Positions 1-9,925 of a stretch of 13,959 nucleotides of DNA are shown one piece after another. The first letter of the stretch is position 1. Every line of letters begins with the position of its first letter. The translations under genes and the position numbers were made by a program. The notes below the pieces were generated by a model. The model had not been told where the DNA came from, did no database searches, and saw only the letters and a list, made by a program, of their open reading frames with translations. The stretch lies in the NCBI GenBank assembly GCA_947306035.1, contig CAMZFG010000006.1, forward strand, positions 1 to 13,959, given 5' to 3'. Source of the stretch: an uncultured Clostridia bacterium. GTDB lineage: Bacteria; Bacillota; Clostridia; Oscillospirales; CAG-272.

Positions 1-3000
1 ATGGGCAGCACCTTCGCGTTGGTATAGATGACGAAGTTCGAGGCGCGCGACTCGGCCAGTTCCGTGTCGGCGTTCTTCAGCACGACCGAGACCGTGACGC
101 GGTAGTTGCCATAGGTCTGTCCCGCCGCTTCCAGCGCCGCCCCCGTTTTGACAGTCAGGGTGATGACGGGCAGCGTGATCTCCGCGCCGCCGCCGATAAA
201 GCCGGGCGCGGTCTTTGCGACCGTGACGGTATAGGCGGTGTTATCGTCGTCGCTCTCGTCCAGCGGCGTATCGGCGCCCACGAGGGCAGCCGACTGACCG
301 GCTATGCTGACGCCGGTGATATACTGATTGACGTTCGCGAGATCCGCGCTGTAGGAGCCGTCGCTCTGCTTGACGGCCAGCGTCACCGTGACCACGGCGC
401 TGTCATACGTTTCGACGTGCGTGGCGATCGGTGTGACGTCCAGCACCGCCAGCAGGTCAAAGGAGGCCGCGTTGGGGTTGCCGTCCGTGTCGAGCGGATT
501 GATGCCGAGCGGCGTCACGTCGCCCAGGCGGTCGCCGAGCGGGTTGAGGTCCAGCGTGGCGATCTCCGGCTGCGCTTCGGAGTGGTAGGAATTGCCGCCG
601 GTATCCGTTTGCTCGATGGTGTTCTTGCTGTAGGAGACGGTGCTCTGCGAGAACGCGATGTTCGACGCGGCCGAAACGGTCACGCCGTTGTCGCGGTTGG
701 CTCCCGTCGTGCCGCGGCCGGGGAATTGAGCGGGTATGGCGCCGGCCGTGTAGGTCAGCGTGACGGTGGAGACGATGGTAAAGGAATCGCTGGCGGCAAA
801 GTAGCCGCTGAGGTCGGCGGTGATAAACTCGCCCCTGTTCTGCGAAATGTGCCAGTCGCCCTCGTCGTCATCCTCGTTGTCATAAGTCTTTTCGTCCGTG
901 CGCGGCGAGCCCGCCGCGGTGTAGCGGACGGTATAGGTGCGCGTGGTGCAGGTCGGCTCGCCGACGATCACTTTGGTAATGGCGTCGTTCTCACGCCGTG
1001 AAAGAAAGAGCAGAAAACTCTGATAGACGTGCGCCGAACTGATCTGAAGCTGCATTTCGGCGCGCAGATCTTCACTCAGGTCGTCGGAGAGGGCCAGATC
1101 GACCGACATTTCGACCGTCAGGGTCGTGTTGTCGTCGGTCATGACCTCGGTCCCGTCGCCCGAGCGGCTGACGACCGACGTGCCCGCGGACCAGTCGTGC
1201 GCAAAGATCTGCCCCATGATCAGGTGGACGACCGTGTGCGGCTCGGTGTCGATGATGCGCGCGGGAACGGCGCCGTCGGAAAAGGATTCGGGCGTGGTGA
1301 CGAGGTAGTAGTGGAATTTATCGTAGGCGCCCGACGTCTGCGTGAATACGGAGAGGTAGTAACTTTCCGCGGCCACGGCCGTGACCGTGATCTGATACTT
1401 GGTCGCCGAAACGTCTGCGCCCGTGCCTGTGGACAGGCGATAATAACGGAGGTCGCCGCCGTCGGGAACGGAAACGATCAGGTTGGGGTCGTTTGCCTCA
1501 CAGCGCACGAAATTGCCCGCGTCGGCGGTGACGGTGAAGGTCATCAACCGGCTGAGCATGACCGGCTCGAACGCGGCGCCGCTGAAGGCGAGTGCGTTGC
1601 CGTTTTTGGTCATAACGGCGCGGAAAACGCTGAGATCCACCGTGCGGGTCAAGGGATCTACCGCCTCGGAGAAGAGCGCGTAGTACGGCGTGTTGGTCTG
1701 GCGGTCGATCAGCACCAGAACGGTGTCGTCGTTAAAGTCGTCCACGCTCTCGTTGGATTTGATGAACAGAAGCGCTTTGGCATAGTTGCCGTCCGCTTTT
1801 TCGCCGCTCCGGATCGCCGTGGTCCATTCGGCGGGCGTTCTCGAATAGGTGTACTGAAAATAGATCGTGACGGGCGTGCCCGCGTTTTCGATCAGTTGCT
1901 GACCGTAAATGCCGGTGTAACTGCCGGCGAAGTAAGAAGTGCCGTTGAGCGCCGCGATATCGAACTGATAGGAAAGCACTTTTTTGACGAACACGGGCAC
2001 GTACAGGTGGTAGACCACGTTCCCGGAATCCGAGGGATCGAAGAAGCGCAGGTCGATCAGCGAGTATTGCGTACGGCCGCTGTCGTAGGCGGCGTTCAGC
2101 ATGTAAAAGCCGTCGGTGGTGTCCCATTTCAGGCTGGCGCCGGAAGAACGCACGGTAAACGTGGTGTTGTCGGCCGAGGTCACGTTGTAAATGACTATCT
2201 CATAAATACCGTTGTCCGCGGCTTTGAAATCGTACCGGGTGTTGGTGAGCAGGCGCAGATAAGAAGAGATCATGGCGTGCGAGACCGCGGGGTCGGTGCT
2301 CTCCAGCACCAGCACGGGAAAGTCGGTGCCCGCCCACTCGGCCGCCTCGCTCCCGAACAGCGCCAGTTGGGCACGGTAAGGGTCGAACGCGGCCAGATCG
2401 GCGGCGGAGTAGATATACTTGCCGCCGTTGTCCGCAAGGATGCTCTGAATGGGCAAACTCGCCACGTCGGCGGCCACGCCGTCGCCGGTCAGGGTAACGC
2501 CGCCCGCCGTAACGGTATTGCCCACCGTGGCGTAGGGGTTGGCCTCGTCTACGTTGGTATAGCCGTCGCCCACGTCGGTGAAAGTTTGGTTGGCCTTGTC
2601 GGCCGCGTAGTTGGCAAACACGACGTAACCGCCGCCGTTGTTCTCGGTGGCGCCCAGCGTTTTGCCCTCGGCCGCGACGTTGACGCTGACGCCCACAAAG
2701 CGGAGGGCGGTCGTCATGTTCGGCACGTTGTTGCCGACAAAGGTGCCGAAGTTGGTCGTGCCGGCGCCCGTGAGGGTGGCGTTGATCATGATGTTATAGC
2801 CGTAAACGTCGACGGCTTTGGTCTCGTGACCGTGCACCGTGCCGAAAAAGCCGCCCACGCCGCGCGCGTCATTCACGCCCGCGCCGGTGTAATTCGCCGC
2901 GAGGGTGCAGGCGTCGACCTCGATATCGTGAAAGCCGATGGACCTGCCCTTGCAGTTGTTGTCATAATCGTGGGTGTTGAGCAGGCCGAAAAAGCCGCCT

Positions 3001-6000
3001 GCCGCACCGTTGGTGCCGAGAGAGGTCAGTTGATAATTCCGAATGATAATATCGGAAAAACCGATGTCCGTGGTGTTCTTGGACATGATGTTGCCGACCG
3101 CGCCGCCCACGTACTGCGAGGCCGTGATGCCCGCGTTGTTTTCCGCGTCGATGTAGCCGTCGATCAGCACACCGCTGATGTCAAAGCGTATCGCGGCTCT
3201 CGGAATGACCATGTGGCCGACGATGCCGCCGGCAAACGCGGCGTTGGCGCCGCCGATGCTCACGTGCAGTATCTCGACGTCGCCGACCTGCATCGAAAGG
3301 CCTCTGATCTTGCCGATCAGGCCGCCCGCCGAGGCGTTTGCCTCGCTGACGGTGAAAGAATACGTGCCGCCTTCGACCCGCACGTACTGAATGATCATGC
3401 CGTAGCGGGCCGACGCGGGATAGCCGATGTCACAGCAGCCGATCAGACTGCCCGCGGCGTGCGAGATACGCTCTTTGGAGGAGTCCGAGGTCGGGCCCTT
3501 GACCGTGACGACCGCGTTTGTCAGCACGGCGGGATGTTCGGCGTCAACGCCCTGTATGACGATGTTGTCGATGGACGTCGACGTCGACGAGGGCAAACTG
3601 AGGTAGCCGCAATAGCAGCCCGCGGCCTGGCCGGCCGTAATGACGGCGCCGCTCGCGTCGCAGCCGGTAAAGGTATGCGACCGCGTACTGCTCTGCTTGT
3701 CAAAGAGCAGACCGACGATGCCGCCCGCGAATTTCGGGCCCTCGACCGTCAGGCCGGTCGACGTGACGTTCGTCGCATACAGCGGCCTTTGCGTGCTGTC
3801 GGCGATGTAGATCACGCCCGCCAGGCCGCCCACGTTCAGCACGTAATCCGCCGACATGTTGTTCCACAGGTACGACTGCGGGTTGCCGTTTGCAATGTTC
3901 AGCACGTCGTAATAGATGCTGCCGGTCAGCGTAAGATCTTTCACGACGTTGCTGCCGCTGCCGTTGCCGGTGAAGAACAGCCGGTTGAAAAGACCGAAGC
4001 CCGCGTTGCTGTACATTCTGACGTTGCTCTCGCCGAGCAGGGTATTCGCGCTGGAAACGGCGTGATAAGCGTCGGTGGTATAGTCGACGTAGCGCATGGC
4101 CAGCGTGACGGTGTGATCGCCGCCGTCGATGGCGCCGACGCGCAGACGCACGTAGTTGTTGTCGTAGTAAATGCTGCCGATACCGCGGAAAGACGCCGGC
4201 ACCGCGATGTCGCCCGTCAGGGTCAGCACGTTGTTCGACCGCGTCGCCAGCGCGCGCGCGAAATACACGTTGCCGACTTTATTGGTGTAGGCGCGGATGA
4301 CGTACGGTATTTTGTTCAGGGCATCCGAATGCGCGTCAAGGGCCGCGGCGGTATAATCGCCGCCCGAAGCGGCGCCTACGGTCGCGTAGTAAGAGCCGCC
4401 GCGTGCGGCCGTGTAGGGGCGGTAGCCCTGCCACAGGCCCATGTCGGTGTTATAGTAATTCTGCTCGGTCGAGGCGTTGTAGGTGGCCGCCGTCGCGCCG
4501 CTGTTGACGATGGCGCCGAGCACGAACAGCGCCTGCCCGTTCGGGACTTTGACGGTGAAGACGCTCGATTTGTTCGTCACGTTCAGACTGGTGTCGGCAT
4601 CAGCGGCCAGCGCCCGAGAAAGGTCTGAAACGGTGTAGTTTTTGTTGCCGTTGACGATCTTGGCCGAAGAGACGTTGTAGGTATCCGCCGTTTCGTTGAA
4701 AGCGTAGCCCGCAAGGACGCGCCCGATGATGGGGTTGACGTAGAGATAGCCCGCGTTGCCGACTTTGTCGCATTGCGCCGCCGTCAGACCGGGATAGGTG
4801 CCCGTCATGTTGCGGAAGATCAGACCGCCGTTGACGATGACGCCCACGTAGCCGCCGACGGGGTTCAGGCGGTTGTTATTGTTGTTTGAGGACCAGGCGA
4901 ACGTGACGTTGAAGGCGTCGCCCGCCGCCGTGGAGGCAAACGTGACCTGCACGCTGTCGATAAAGGTGTCGCCGCCCATGATCTCGCCGATCACGGCGCC
5001 CCAGGCCTCGATGCCGGCGTCCTCCTGATAGGAATAGGTGGCGTTCGCCGCCGGCGTGGTCAGCGTGACGACGTGCGAGCCGGCGTTATCGACGGCCACT
5101 TTGACGGTCAGATCCTTGACGACGCAGCCGTTGGAGGCCCAGATAAGGGGCTTGTCGGACTTGTTGACGACGGTAGCGGTGCCGGTGCCGATCAGCACGC
5201 CGCGAAAGGCGTATTCGGGGTGCGTGGCGTCGGTCGCGCCGAGCGGGACGAAGTCTTTGCTGAGTTCAATGTCGTTTTCGGCGTTGCCCACCACGTAGTA
5301 GGCGCCCGCCAGATAGCAGCGCACCACGTCTTTGGAGTAGCCCGTCTCGTCGCTGTCGTTGACGACGAACAGGTTGGCGTTCGTCGATTTCGGGTGATAG
5401 GTGGCCATGGCATAGCCCGCCGTCGTATAGTCAAAGGCGCACACGACCGCCTCGCTTACGATCTTTGTCAGATCGCCGGGCAGGGGAATGCTCACCTCAC
5501 TGCCCACGTCCTCGCCGCTGATGATCCGGGCGATGATCTCCAGTTGACTGCCGCTTGTGATCAGGTAGGGCTTGTCATATTTGCCGTAACCGGTGATGCT
5601 GCCGCTGTACGAAATGTTGATCGAGAGTTCGTGTTTGTAGTTGGCCAGATCGCACGCCACGTACACGTAGGGCAGAAAGTTCGTCGAAAAATCGTATGCG
5701 TCGGTCGTGCATTGATACTCGTTCGGGTTGACGTAGTATTCCTCGGAGGAGTGGTATTTCTTTTGCTTGTCGGCGTTCTCGACGGAGGCGGTGATCTCCT
5801 TACCGTAGGTGACCCGGTGAGTGGCGGTCGCGGTGGGCCAGTCCTCGCTGATGGCAAAGTTGTAACTGCCCCTCGACTGACCGGTGTAGATCAGACTGTT
5901 CAAAAGAGTGGCGCGCCGAAAGATGGATCTGGCCGTGCCGTAGGCGCCGGAAAGATCGACGGTCGTGTCGACCGTGCCGTCGAATACCAGTCCCGTAAAG

Positions 6001-9000
6001 GTCAGCGTGATAGCGGTGGCCGTGACGCCGCCGTTGGTGCCGCCCACGTCGCCGATCAGACTGGAAGCGGCGTATTTACCGGCGCTGACGAGCGCGGTGT
6101 AGGCGGTGGTCGATTGAGCGGCGCCGGCGATGGTCAGTTTGGTGTTCTTGCCGATCTTGTTGATGAGCAGCGGCGCGTAAAAATCAGCGCCGGTCAGGTC
6201 AGCGCCCGTGTTCGTGGTGATCCTGACGCCGTCAAAAAACAGGTCGGCGGCGGTGAACAGAGTGGGCGTGACGTTGTCGGTCCCGCCCAGCGTGCCCGCG
6301 ACGAGAAAACCGCAGAACGAGGCGCCGAGATCCGGCACGTTGCCCGCCATGGTAAGGCCGGAAGTGCCTTGCGTGACGGTGATGTCGGCGGTGACGTTGC
6401 GGAACACCGCGGTATGCATCAGATAATGCTGATTGGTCGCCGCGCGGGTGGTGCGCGTCGTGGCCGCGTCGTCGGTGTTGTGAACGCGCCCTTCCATGGT
6501 GATATTGTCCAGCGTCAGCGTCGCGTCGGTAAAGGTAACGCTTCTCGTCAGATCCACGGGGTAGTAGGAAAGCCCCGTCATATCGAGATCGCCGGAGAAC
6601 GTGTAGCCGGCGGGAACAAACCACGCCGCGAGCGAGGTGTGGGCGTATTGCCGCACCGAAAAGACAAGAAAGTTCTGATTGGCCGTTGCCGTATGGGCGC
6701 GTGCATATTTGATATTGTAATAGTAACGGGCGGTCGGGTTGATGCTGTCGTTGGCCGTGCCGTAGGCGGTCTTGTTGCGATAGGTGTCGTTGCCGTCGGC
6801 TATGGTGTTGCCGTCGGTGGCGATCGAAATGATCGAATGTCCGTTGCCCCGGATATCGCCGGCGTTATAGCGGCTGTCCGCCACGATCTCGTCGAAGACG
6901 GTGAAGGTGCCCGTCGAGCCGGTAAAGGTGAGGGAATCGATCTTATAGTTGTCGCCGGTATTGTCAATGTCCAGGTACAGCGCGTTCGCCTTGCCGGATT
7001 CGCTGTTGTAGGTCTTGTTGGCGACGAAGCCGAACGTAGATCCCGTTGCCGTCACCTTGAAATTCACGGTGCCGAGTTCAATGGAGCGGATATCCAGGCG
7101 GCCGGTGACCGAGCGGATCAGACCGCCGAAATTGGCGGTGCCCGTGGCGGTCAGAGAAGCGTTTGCTATGTCAAGGCCGCTGACGGTCGCGTCCACGGCG
7201 TACCACTCCGCGCCGAGAATGGAGCCGAAACGGTTTTCAACGGCGGTGCCCGTGGCGGTCATATCGACGGTCACGTCCGTCAGCGACACCGTGCGGGCGT
7301 CTTTGGCATAGGCCGCGTTCGCTATGCTGGCGATGGCGCTGCCGAAGAAGGATTCGCGCTTGGTGTTGAGCGTTTTGGTATAGTCAAGGCCGATGGTGAC
7401 GTTCGTCATGCTGACGTTCTGCGTGCCCGACGCCGCCTCCACGCGGCCGATCACGCCGCCCACGAAGGTCGTTTTGGCGCCTCTCGTCACCGCTGCGGGG
7501 GTAAGATCTTTGAAGATGGGCCTGAAAGTCGTGCTGCCGGCGTCCTTGTTCACGGTCACGTTCAGAGAAGCGCCGGCCGCGCAGCCCACGGCACCTCCTA
7601 TATAGGCGGTGTAAGCGGCGCCGACCCAGTAGTTGAAAGTCAGATCGGTCACGGTGACGTCCGTCAGGGTCAGACTGCCCGTGGCATAGGCGGCGATGCC
7701 GCCGACGTTGACCAGATCCACGTCCTGAATGATGTTGAAAACGCCGTCGATCGTGAGATCCCGGATCGTCGCGCCGTCCGTTTTTGCGAACAGACCGTTG
7801 TAGAGATGACGGCGGATAAAGCCGAGACGCGTCGAGTCGGCCAGCACCGATCCGCCGGAGTCCTTGCCGTAGACCTCGCCCGTCGCCATGGTCAGCGTGT
7901 GACCGCCGCCGTTCAGCGTGCCGGAAAAGGCGGCGTTGACGCCGTCGTCGCGCGTAAAGCCGAGAATGCCCGTTCCCGTCAGGTCGACGTCCGCTTCCAG
8001 CGAAAGCGAACTCTGCAGCAGGGTCGCGCTCTGGTTGGCGGAGGCGAACCGCAGGGCGCCCGATCCGTTGGCGGCGGTGCCGAGCTGTATGTTCAGTGCC
8101 GTTCTGACAAAGTGCGTCACGTTCTCCATGGCGGTGACCGCCGCTTTGACCGTTACGGTGTGCGCGGACGTATCGACGGTGAACAGGCCGACGTCACCCG
8201 CGCCTTCCTCTTTGAGATCGGCGCCGTCCAGACGCAGTACCTCGCCCCAGGCGTGCACGTCGTCAATGGTGGCGGTCGTGTTGCGCTTGAGCGTCCAGTT
8301 CGCGTCCTCGCCCGTGCCGAGCGCGTAAACCAGCGCGCGCCCGCGATCTCTCGCGATGGTGGCGGAAGTCCAGTTGTTGGTGTCGCTCCACTGCACGTAG
8401 CCGGAAAGATCGGTCACGCCCGCCAGGCGCAGCACGCCCTGCGGCAGATGGCAGACAAGGCCCGCGTTGAAGCGCCCCGTGATCGTGACCGTGCCAAAGA
8501 CGTCGATAAAGGACCCGCCGCTGCCCGCGCTGCCGATCAGACCCGCGTCGGGGCAGTAGCCGTTGGTGCCGGTGGAAGTGCAGGTCAGGTCGTGAACGGA
8601 AACGTAGGCGGCCCGGCTCGAGATCATACCGATCAGACCCGCGGCGTAAGGGCCGGCCTTGTTGTTGGCCGCGGAGGCGGTCGCGTTGTCGATATCGACG
8701 GTGGAAGCGGTCACGGCCGTCGTGACGTTCGTGATCTCCAGCGTTCTCGTCAGCGCGTCCGTCTGATACAGACCGCAAATGCCGCCGCGCGCCGTGCCGT
8801 CGGAGAGCGTGACGGTGATCGTCTCACCGTTGCCGTTGAACGTGAAAGAAGCGCCGGTGTTTTCCAGTTTGCCGAAAACGCCGCCCGCGTGGCCGTCGGC
8901 CGACACGGTCAGACTGCCGAGGGCAAACGTGTTTTGCAGGGTAAAAACGACGGGCGTCGCCGCGTTTTTGTAGTAGCCGAAAAGGCCGCCCGCGCCCGCG

Positions 9001-9908
9001 GTGCCCGCGACGGTGCCGAAAACGGCGTAATCGACGCCGTCGCCCGACCACGCGAGGTTCACGCGGTCGGCGTAACCGATGAGACCGCCGGCGTATTTGT
9101 CGGCGCCCGTGGTCGAAACGGCGTTCACGCGCGTGTTGTCGGCGGAGGCGAGCCGCAGCGTCGCGCCGTTGCCCGCTTCGCCGACAAGGCCGCCCGCGTG
9201 GCCGCCCGTCGAGAAGACGGAGAGCGCGTCGCCCGTGCCCGCGGTGGTCACGTTCAGGGTCGCGCCCGCGTTCAACGTGCCGCATATGAACCCCACGTTG
9301 CCGCTGCCGGAAACGGGCACGTTCGCGTTGTCGGTAAAGTTGACGGTCACGGTGCAGTCGGCGGCAACGTCGCCGAAAACGCCGCCGAACGCCGTGTCGG
9401 TCGATTGATCCGTCATGATCACGGTCCAGTCCGCGTCGCCCGTTCCGGCTACCACGTGGTCGGCAAACAGCGCGCCGCCGGGGCCTTCCGCGTCACGGAC
9501 GCGCTTGATCTTGATGACGCCCGCGCCCGACACGGTCATATCCGTGGTGACGTAGTTGAAAAGGGGTCGGTTATACAGATCAAAGGTGTCGACGCCGCCG
9601 GTCGGAACGACCAGCGTGCCCGCAAACGGCTTGTCAGCCGTGCCGAGGCCCGTGAAACCCGCGTTGGTGATCGCGCTGCCCGAACTGATCGAGAACTGGA
9701 TGGTGTCCCGCGGATTGCGATCGCCCGCGTTGTAGGCCGTGATGTAATCGTTGAACATGCGGGCCGACGAAATGGTATAAGTGTCCGCGTCGGCCGCGTC
9801 GGCGCCGGGATCGAGTCGGCCGATCGCAAAGAAAAAAGCGCACGCCAAAAGAAGCGTCAGGATCAACCTGAACGCCGTATGGGTCATGGCGCTTTCGCGA
9901 GATTTCAT
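1..9908 (-). CDS. Giant secreted GLUG-repeat surface protein (adhesin-like), 3' end outside window
   Basis: I checked every codon from 9908 down to 3 and found no stop, so this is one uninterrupted frame of at least 3,302 residues. The start at 9908-9906 follows GGAGG with a 5-base spacer. Residues 1-30 form an export signal (K2, R4, R14, then a hydrophobic stretch about 15-29). GLUG-like motifs (G-G-L/I/V/F-x-G) occur near residues 175, 239, 274, 307, 342, 375, 423, 455 and 482, then 736, 771, 817 and 928, then 1638 and 1685, then 2027, 2062, 2097, 2153, 2195, 2227, 2268, 2304 and 2352. Residues about 2,500-3,302 are beta-rich, Tyr/Thr/Asp-rich and lack GLUG motifs. The family is known from large bacterial surface proteins and adhesins; no enzyme motif is visible. 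It is the last visible gene of a four-gene operon, 58 bases after its neighbour. Adhesion or matrix function is inference. Whether it carries a cell-wall anchor cannot be seen, because the C-terminus is missing. Confidence 0.9.
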   Translation of the reverse strand, partial: MKSRESAMTHTAFRLILTLLLACAFFFAIGRLDPGADAADADTYTISSARMFNDYITAYNAGDRNPRDTIQFSISSGSAITNAGFTGLGTADKPFAGTLVVPTGGVDTFDLYNRPLFNYVTTDMTVSGAGVIKIKRVRDAEGPGGALFADHVVAGTGDADWTVIMTDQSTDTAFGGVFGDVAADCTVTVNFTDNANVPVSGSGNVGFICGTLNAGATLNVTTAGTGDALSVFSTGGHAGGLVGEAGNGATLRLASADNTRVNAVSTTGADKYAGGLIGYADRVNLAWSGDGVDYAVFGTVAGTAGAGGLFGYYKNAATPVVFTLQNTFALGSLTVSADGHAGGVFGKLENTGASFTFNGNGETITVTLSDGTARGGICGLYQTDALTRTLEITNVTTAVTASTVDIDNATASAANNKAGPYAAGLIGMISSRAAYVSVHDLTCTSTGTNGYCPDAGLIGSAGSGGSFIDVFGTVTITGRFNAGLVCHLPQGVLRLAGVTDLSGYVQWSDTNNWTSATIARDRGRALVYALGTGEDANWTLKRNTTATIDDVHAWGEVLRLDGADLKEEGAGDVGLFTVDTSAHTVTVKAAVTAMENVTHFVRTALNIQLGTAANGSGALRFASANQSATLLQSSLSLEADVDLTGTGILGFTRDDGVNAAFSGTLNGGGHTLTMATGEVYGKDSGGSVLADSTRLGFIRRHLYNGLFAKTDGATIRDLTIDGVFNIIQDVDLVNVGGIAAYATGSLTLTDVTVTDLTFNYWVGAAYTAYIGGAVGCAAGASLNVTVNKDAGSTTFRPIFKDLTPAAVTRGAKTTFVGGVIGRVEAASGTQNVSMTNVTIGLDYTKTLNTKRESFFGSAIASIANAAYAKDARTVSLTDVTVDMTATGTAVENRFGSILGAEWYAVDATVSGLDIANASLTATGTANFGGLIRSVTGRLDIRSIELGTVNFKVTATGSTFGFVANKTYNSESGKANALYLDIDNTGDNYKIDSLTFTGSTGTFTVFDEIVADSRYNAGDIRGNGHSIISIATDGNTIADGNDTYRNKTAYGTANDSINPTARYYYNIKYARAHTATANQNFLVFSVRQYAHTSLAAWFVPAGYTFSGDLDMTGLSYYPVDLTRSVTFTDATLTLDNITMEGRVHNTDDAATTRTTRAATNQHYLMHTAVFRNVTADITVTQGTSGLTMAGNVPDLGASFCGFLVAGTLGGTDNVTPTLFTAADLFFDGVRITTNTGADLTGADFYAPLLINKIGKNTKLTIAGAAQSTTAYTALVSAGKYAASSLIGDVGGTNGGVTATAITLTFTGLVFDGTVDTTVDLSGAYGTARSIFRRATLLNSLIYTGQSRGSYNFAISEDWPTATATHRVTYGKEITASVENADKQKKYHSSEEYYVNPNEYQCTTDAYDFSTNFLPYVYVACDLANYKHELSINISYSGSITGYGKYDKPYLITSGSQLEIIARIISGEDVGSEVSIPLPGDLTKIVSEAVVCAFDYTTAGYAMATYHPKSTNANLFVVNDSDETGYSKDVVRCYLAGAYYVVGNAENDIELSKDFVPLGATDATHPEYAFRGVLIGTGTATVVNKSDKPLIWASNGCVVKDLTVKVAVDNAGSHVVTLTTPAANATYSYQEDAGIEAWGAVIGEIMGGDTFIDSVQVTFASTAAGDAFNVTFAWSSNNNNNRLNPVGGYVGVIVNGGLIFRNMTGTYPGLTAAQCDKVGNAGYLYVNPIIGRVLAGYAFNETADTYNVSSAKIVNGNKNYTVSDLSRALAADADTSLNVTNKSSVFTVKVPNGQALFVLGAIVNSGATAATYNASTEQNYYNTDMGLWQGYRPYTAARGGSYYATVGAASGGDYTAAALDAHSDALNKIPYVIRAYTNKVGNVYFARALATRSNNVLTLTGDIAVPASFRGIGSIYYDNNYVRLRVGAIDGGDHTVTLAMRYVDYTTDAYHAVSSANTLLGESNVRMYSNAGFGLFNRLFFTGNGSGSNVVKDLTLTGSIYYDVLNIANGNPQSYLWNNMSADYVLNVGGLAGVIYIADSTQRPLYATNVTSTGLTVEGPKFAGGIVGLLFDKQSSTRSHTFTGCDASGAVITAGQAAGCYCGYLSLPSSTSTSIDNIVIQGVDAEHPAVLTNAVVTVKGPTSDSSKERISHAAGSLIGCCDIGYPASARYGMIIQYVRVEGGTYSFTVSEANASAGGLIGKIRGLSMQVGDVEILHVSIGGANAAFAGGIVGHMVIPRAAIRFDISGVLIDGYIDAENNAGITASQYVGGAVGNIMSKNTTDIGFSDIIIRNYQLTSLGTNGAAGGFFGLLNTHDYDNNCKGRSIGFHDIEVDACTLAANYTGAGVNDARGVGGFFGTVHGHETKAVDVYGYNIMINATLTGAGTTNFGTFVGNNVPNMTTALRFVGVSVNVAAEGKTLGATENNGGGYVVFANYAADKANQTFTDVGDGYTNVDEANPYATVGNTVTAGGVTLTGDGVAADVASLPIQSILADNGGKYIYSAADLAAFDPYRAQLALFGSEAAEWAGTDFPVLVLESTDPAVSHAMISSYLRLLTNTRYDFKAADNGIYEIVIYNVTSADNTTFTVRSSGASLKWDTTDGFYMLNAAYDSGRTQYSLIDLRFFDPSDSGNVVYHLYVPVFVKKVLSYQFDIAALNGTSYFAGSYTGIYGQQLIENAGTPVTIYFQYTYSRTPAEWTTAIRSGEKADGNYAKALLFIKSNESVDDFNDDTVLVLIDRQTNTPYYALFSEAVDPLTRTVDLSVFRAVMTKNGNALAFSGAAFEPVMLSRLMTFTVTADAGNFVRCEANDPNLIVSVPDGGDLRYYRLSTGTGADVSATKYQITVTAVAAESYYLSVFTQTSGAYDKFHYYLVTTPESFSDGAVPARIIDTEPHTVVHLIMGQIFAHDWSAGTSVVSRSGDGTEVMTDDNTTLTVEMSVDLALSDDLSEDLRAEMQLQISSAHVYQSFLLFLSRRENDAITKVIVGEPTCTTRTYTVRYTAAGSPRTDEKTYDNEDDDEGDWHISQNRGEFITADLSGYFAASDSFTIVSTVTLTYTAGAIPAQFPGRGTTGANRDNGVTVSAASNIAFSQSTVSYSKNTIEQTDTGGNSYHSEAQPEIATLDLNPLGDRLGDVTPLGINPLDTDGNPNAASFDLLAVLDVTPIATHVETYDSAVVTVTLAVKQSDGSYSADLANVNQYITGVSIAGQSAALVGADTPLDESDDDNTAYTVTVAKTAPGFIGGGAEITLPVITLTVKTGAALEAAGQTYGNYRVTVSVVLKNADTELAESRASNFVIYTNAKVLP
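2814..3851 (-). repeat. GLUG-like motif array 3 (residues about 2,020-2,365)
   Basis: Nine motifs (VGGLAGVI, AGGIVGLL, AAGCYCGY, AAGSLIGC, AGGLIGKI, AGGIVGHM, VGGAVGNI, AGGFFGLL, VGGFFGTV) lie near residues 2027, 2062, 2097, 2153, 2195, 2227, 2268, 2304 and 2352, spaced 32-56 residues apart. This is the most regular array after array 1. It contains several cysteines (near 2096-2100 and at a C-C pair near 2157), rare elsewhere in the protein. Confidence 0.7.
7089..7721 (-). repeat. GLUG-like motif array 2 (residues about 730-940)
   Basis: Four motifs (VGGIAAYA, IGGAVGCA, VGGVIGRV, FGGLIRSV) lie near residues 736, 771, 817 and 928. The array is preceded by an entry segment with a buried GTLNGGGHTLTM stretch near residue 668 and a GLFAKTDGATIRDLTI stretch near residue 700, the usual lead-in of GLUG modules in large surface proteins. 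Motifs are more degenerate than in array 1. Confidence 0.6.
8424..9386 (-). repeat. GLUG-like motif array 1 (residues about 175-495 of the giant protein)
   Basis: Nine G-G-x-x-G type motifs (for example GGVFGDV, GGLVGEA, GGLIGYA, GGLFGYY, GGVFGKL, AAGLIGM) follow each other at spacings of 27-64 residues, mostly 32-35. Each is followed by a short Thr/Val-rich beta-type stretch. The repeat is at protein level; the DNA copies are diverged and not near-identical, so this is an old array rather than a recent tandem expansion. Such arrays are thought to form elongated beta-solenoid-like stalks; that shape is inference here. Confidence 0.75.
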
Positions 9909-9913
9909 AAAGT

Positions 9914-9918
9914 CCTCC
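9914..9918 (-). promoter_or_regulatory. Ribosome binding site that fixes the giant-gene start
   Basis: GGAGG with five bases (ACTTT) before the ATG at 9908. An in-frame ATG at 9920-9918 overlaps the GGAGG itself, so it cannot use this site. A further in-frame ATG at codon 8 has no purine-rich site in front. The start at 9908 is therefore preferred. Confidence 0.8.
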
Positions 9919-9925
9919 ATGTTGC

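Noticed and set aside
1029..4628. Plus-strand open frame of 1,199 codons
   Set aside because: It is the codon-aligned antisense of the giant minus-strand gene, has no ribosome site, and reads as Arg/Val/Gly/His-rich sequence without family motifs.
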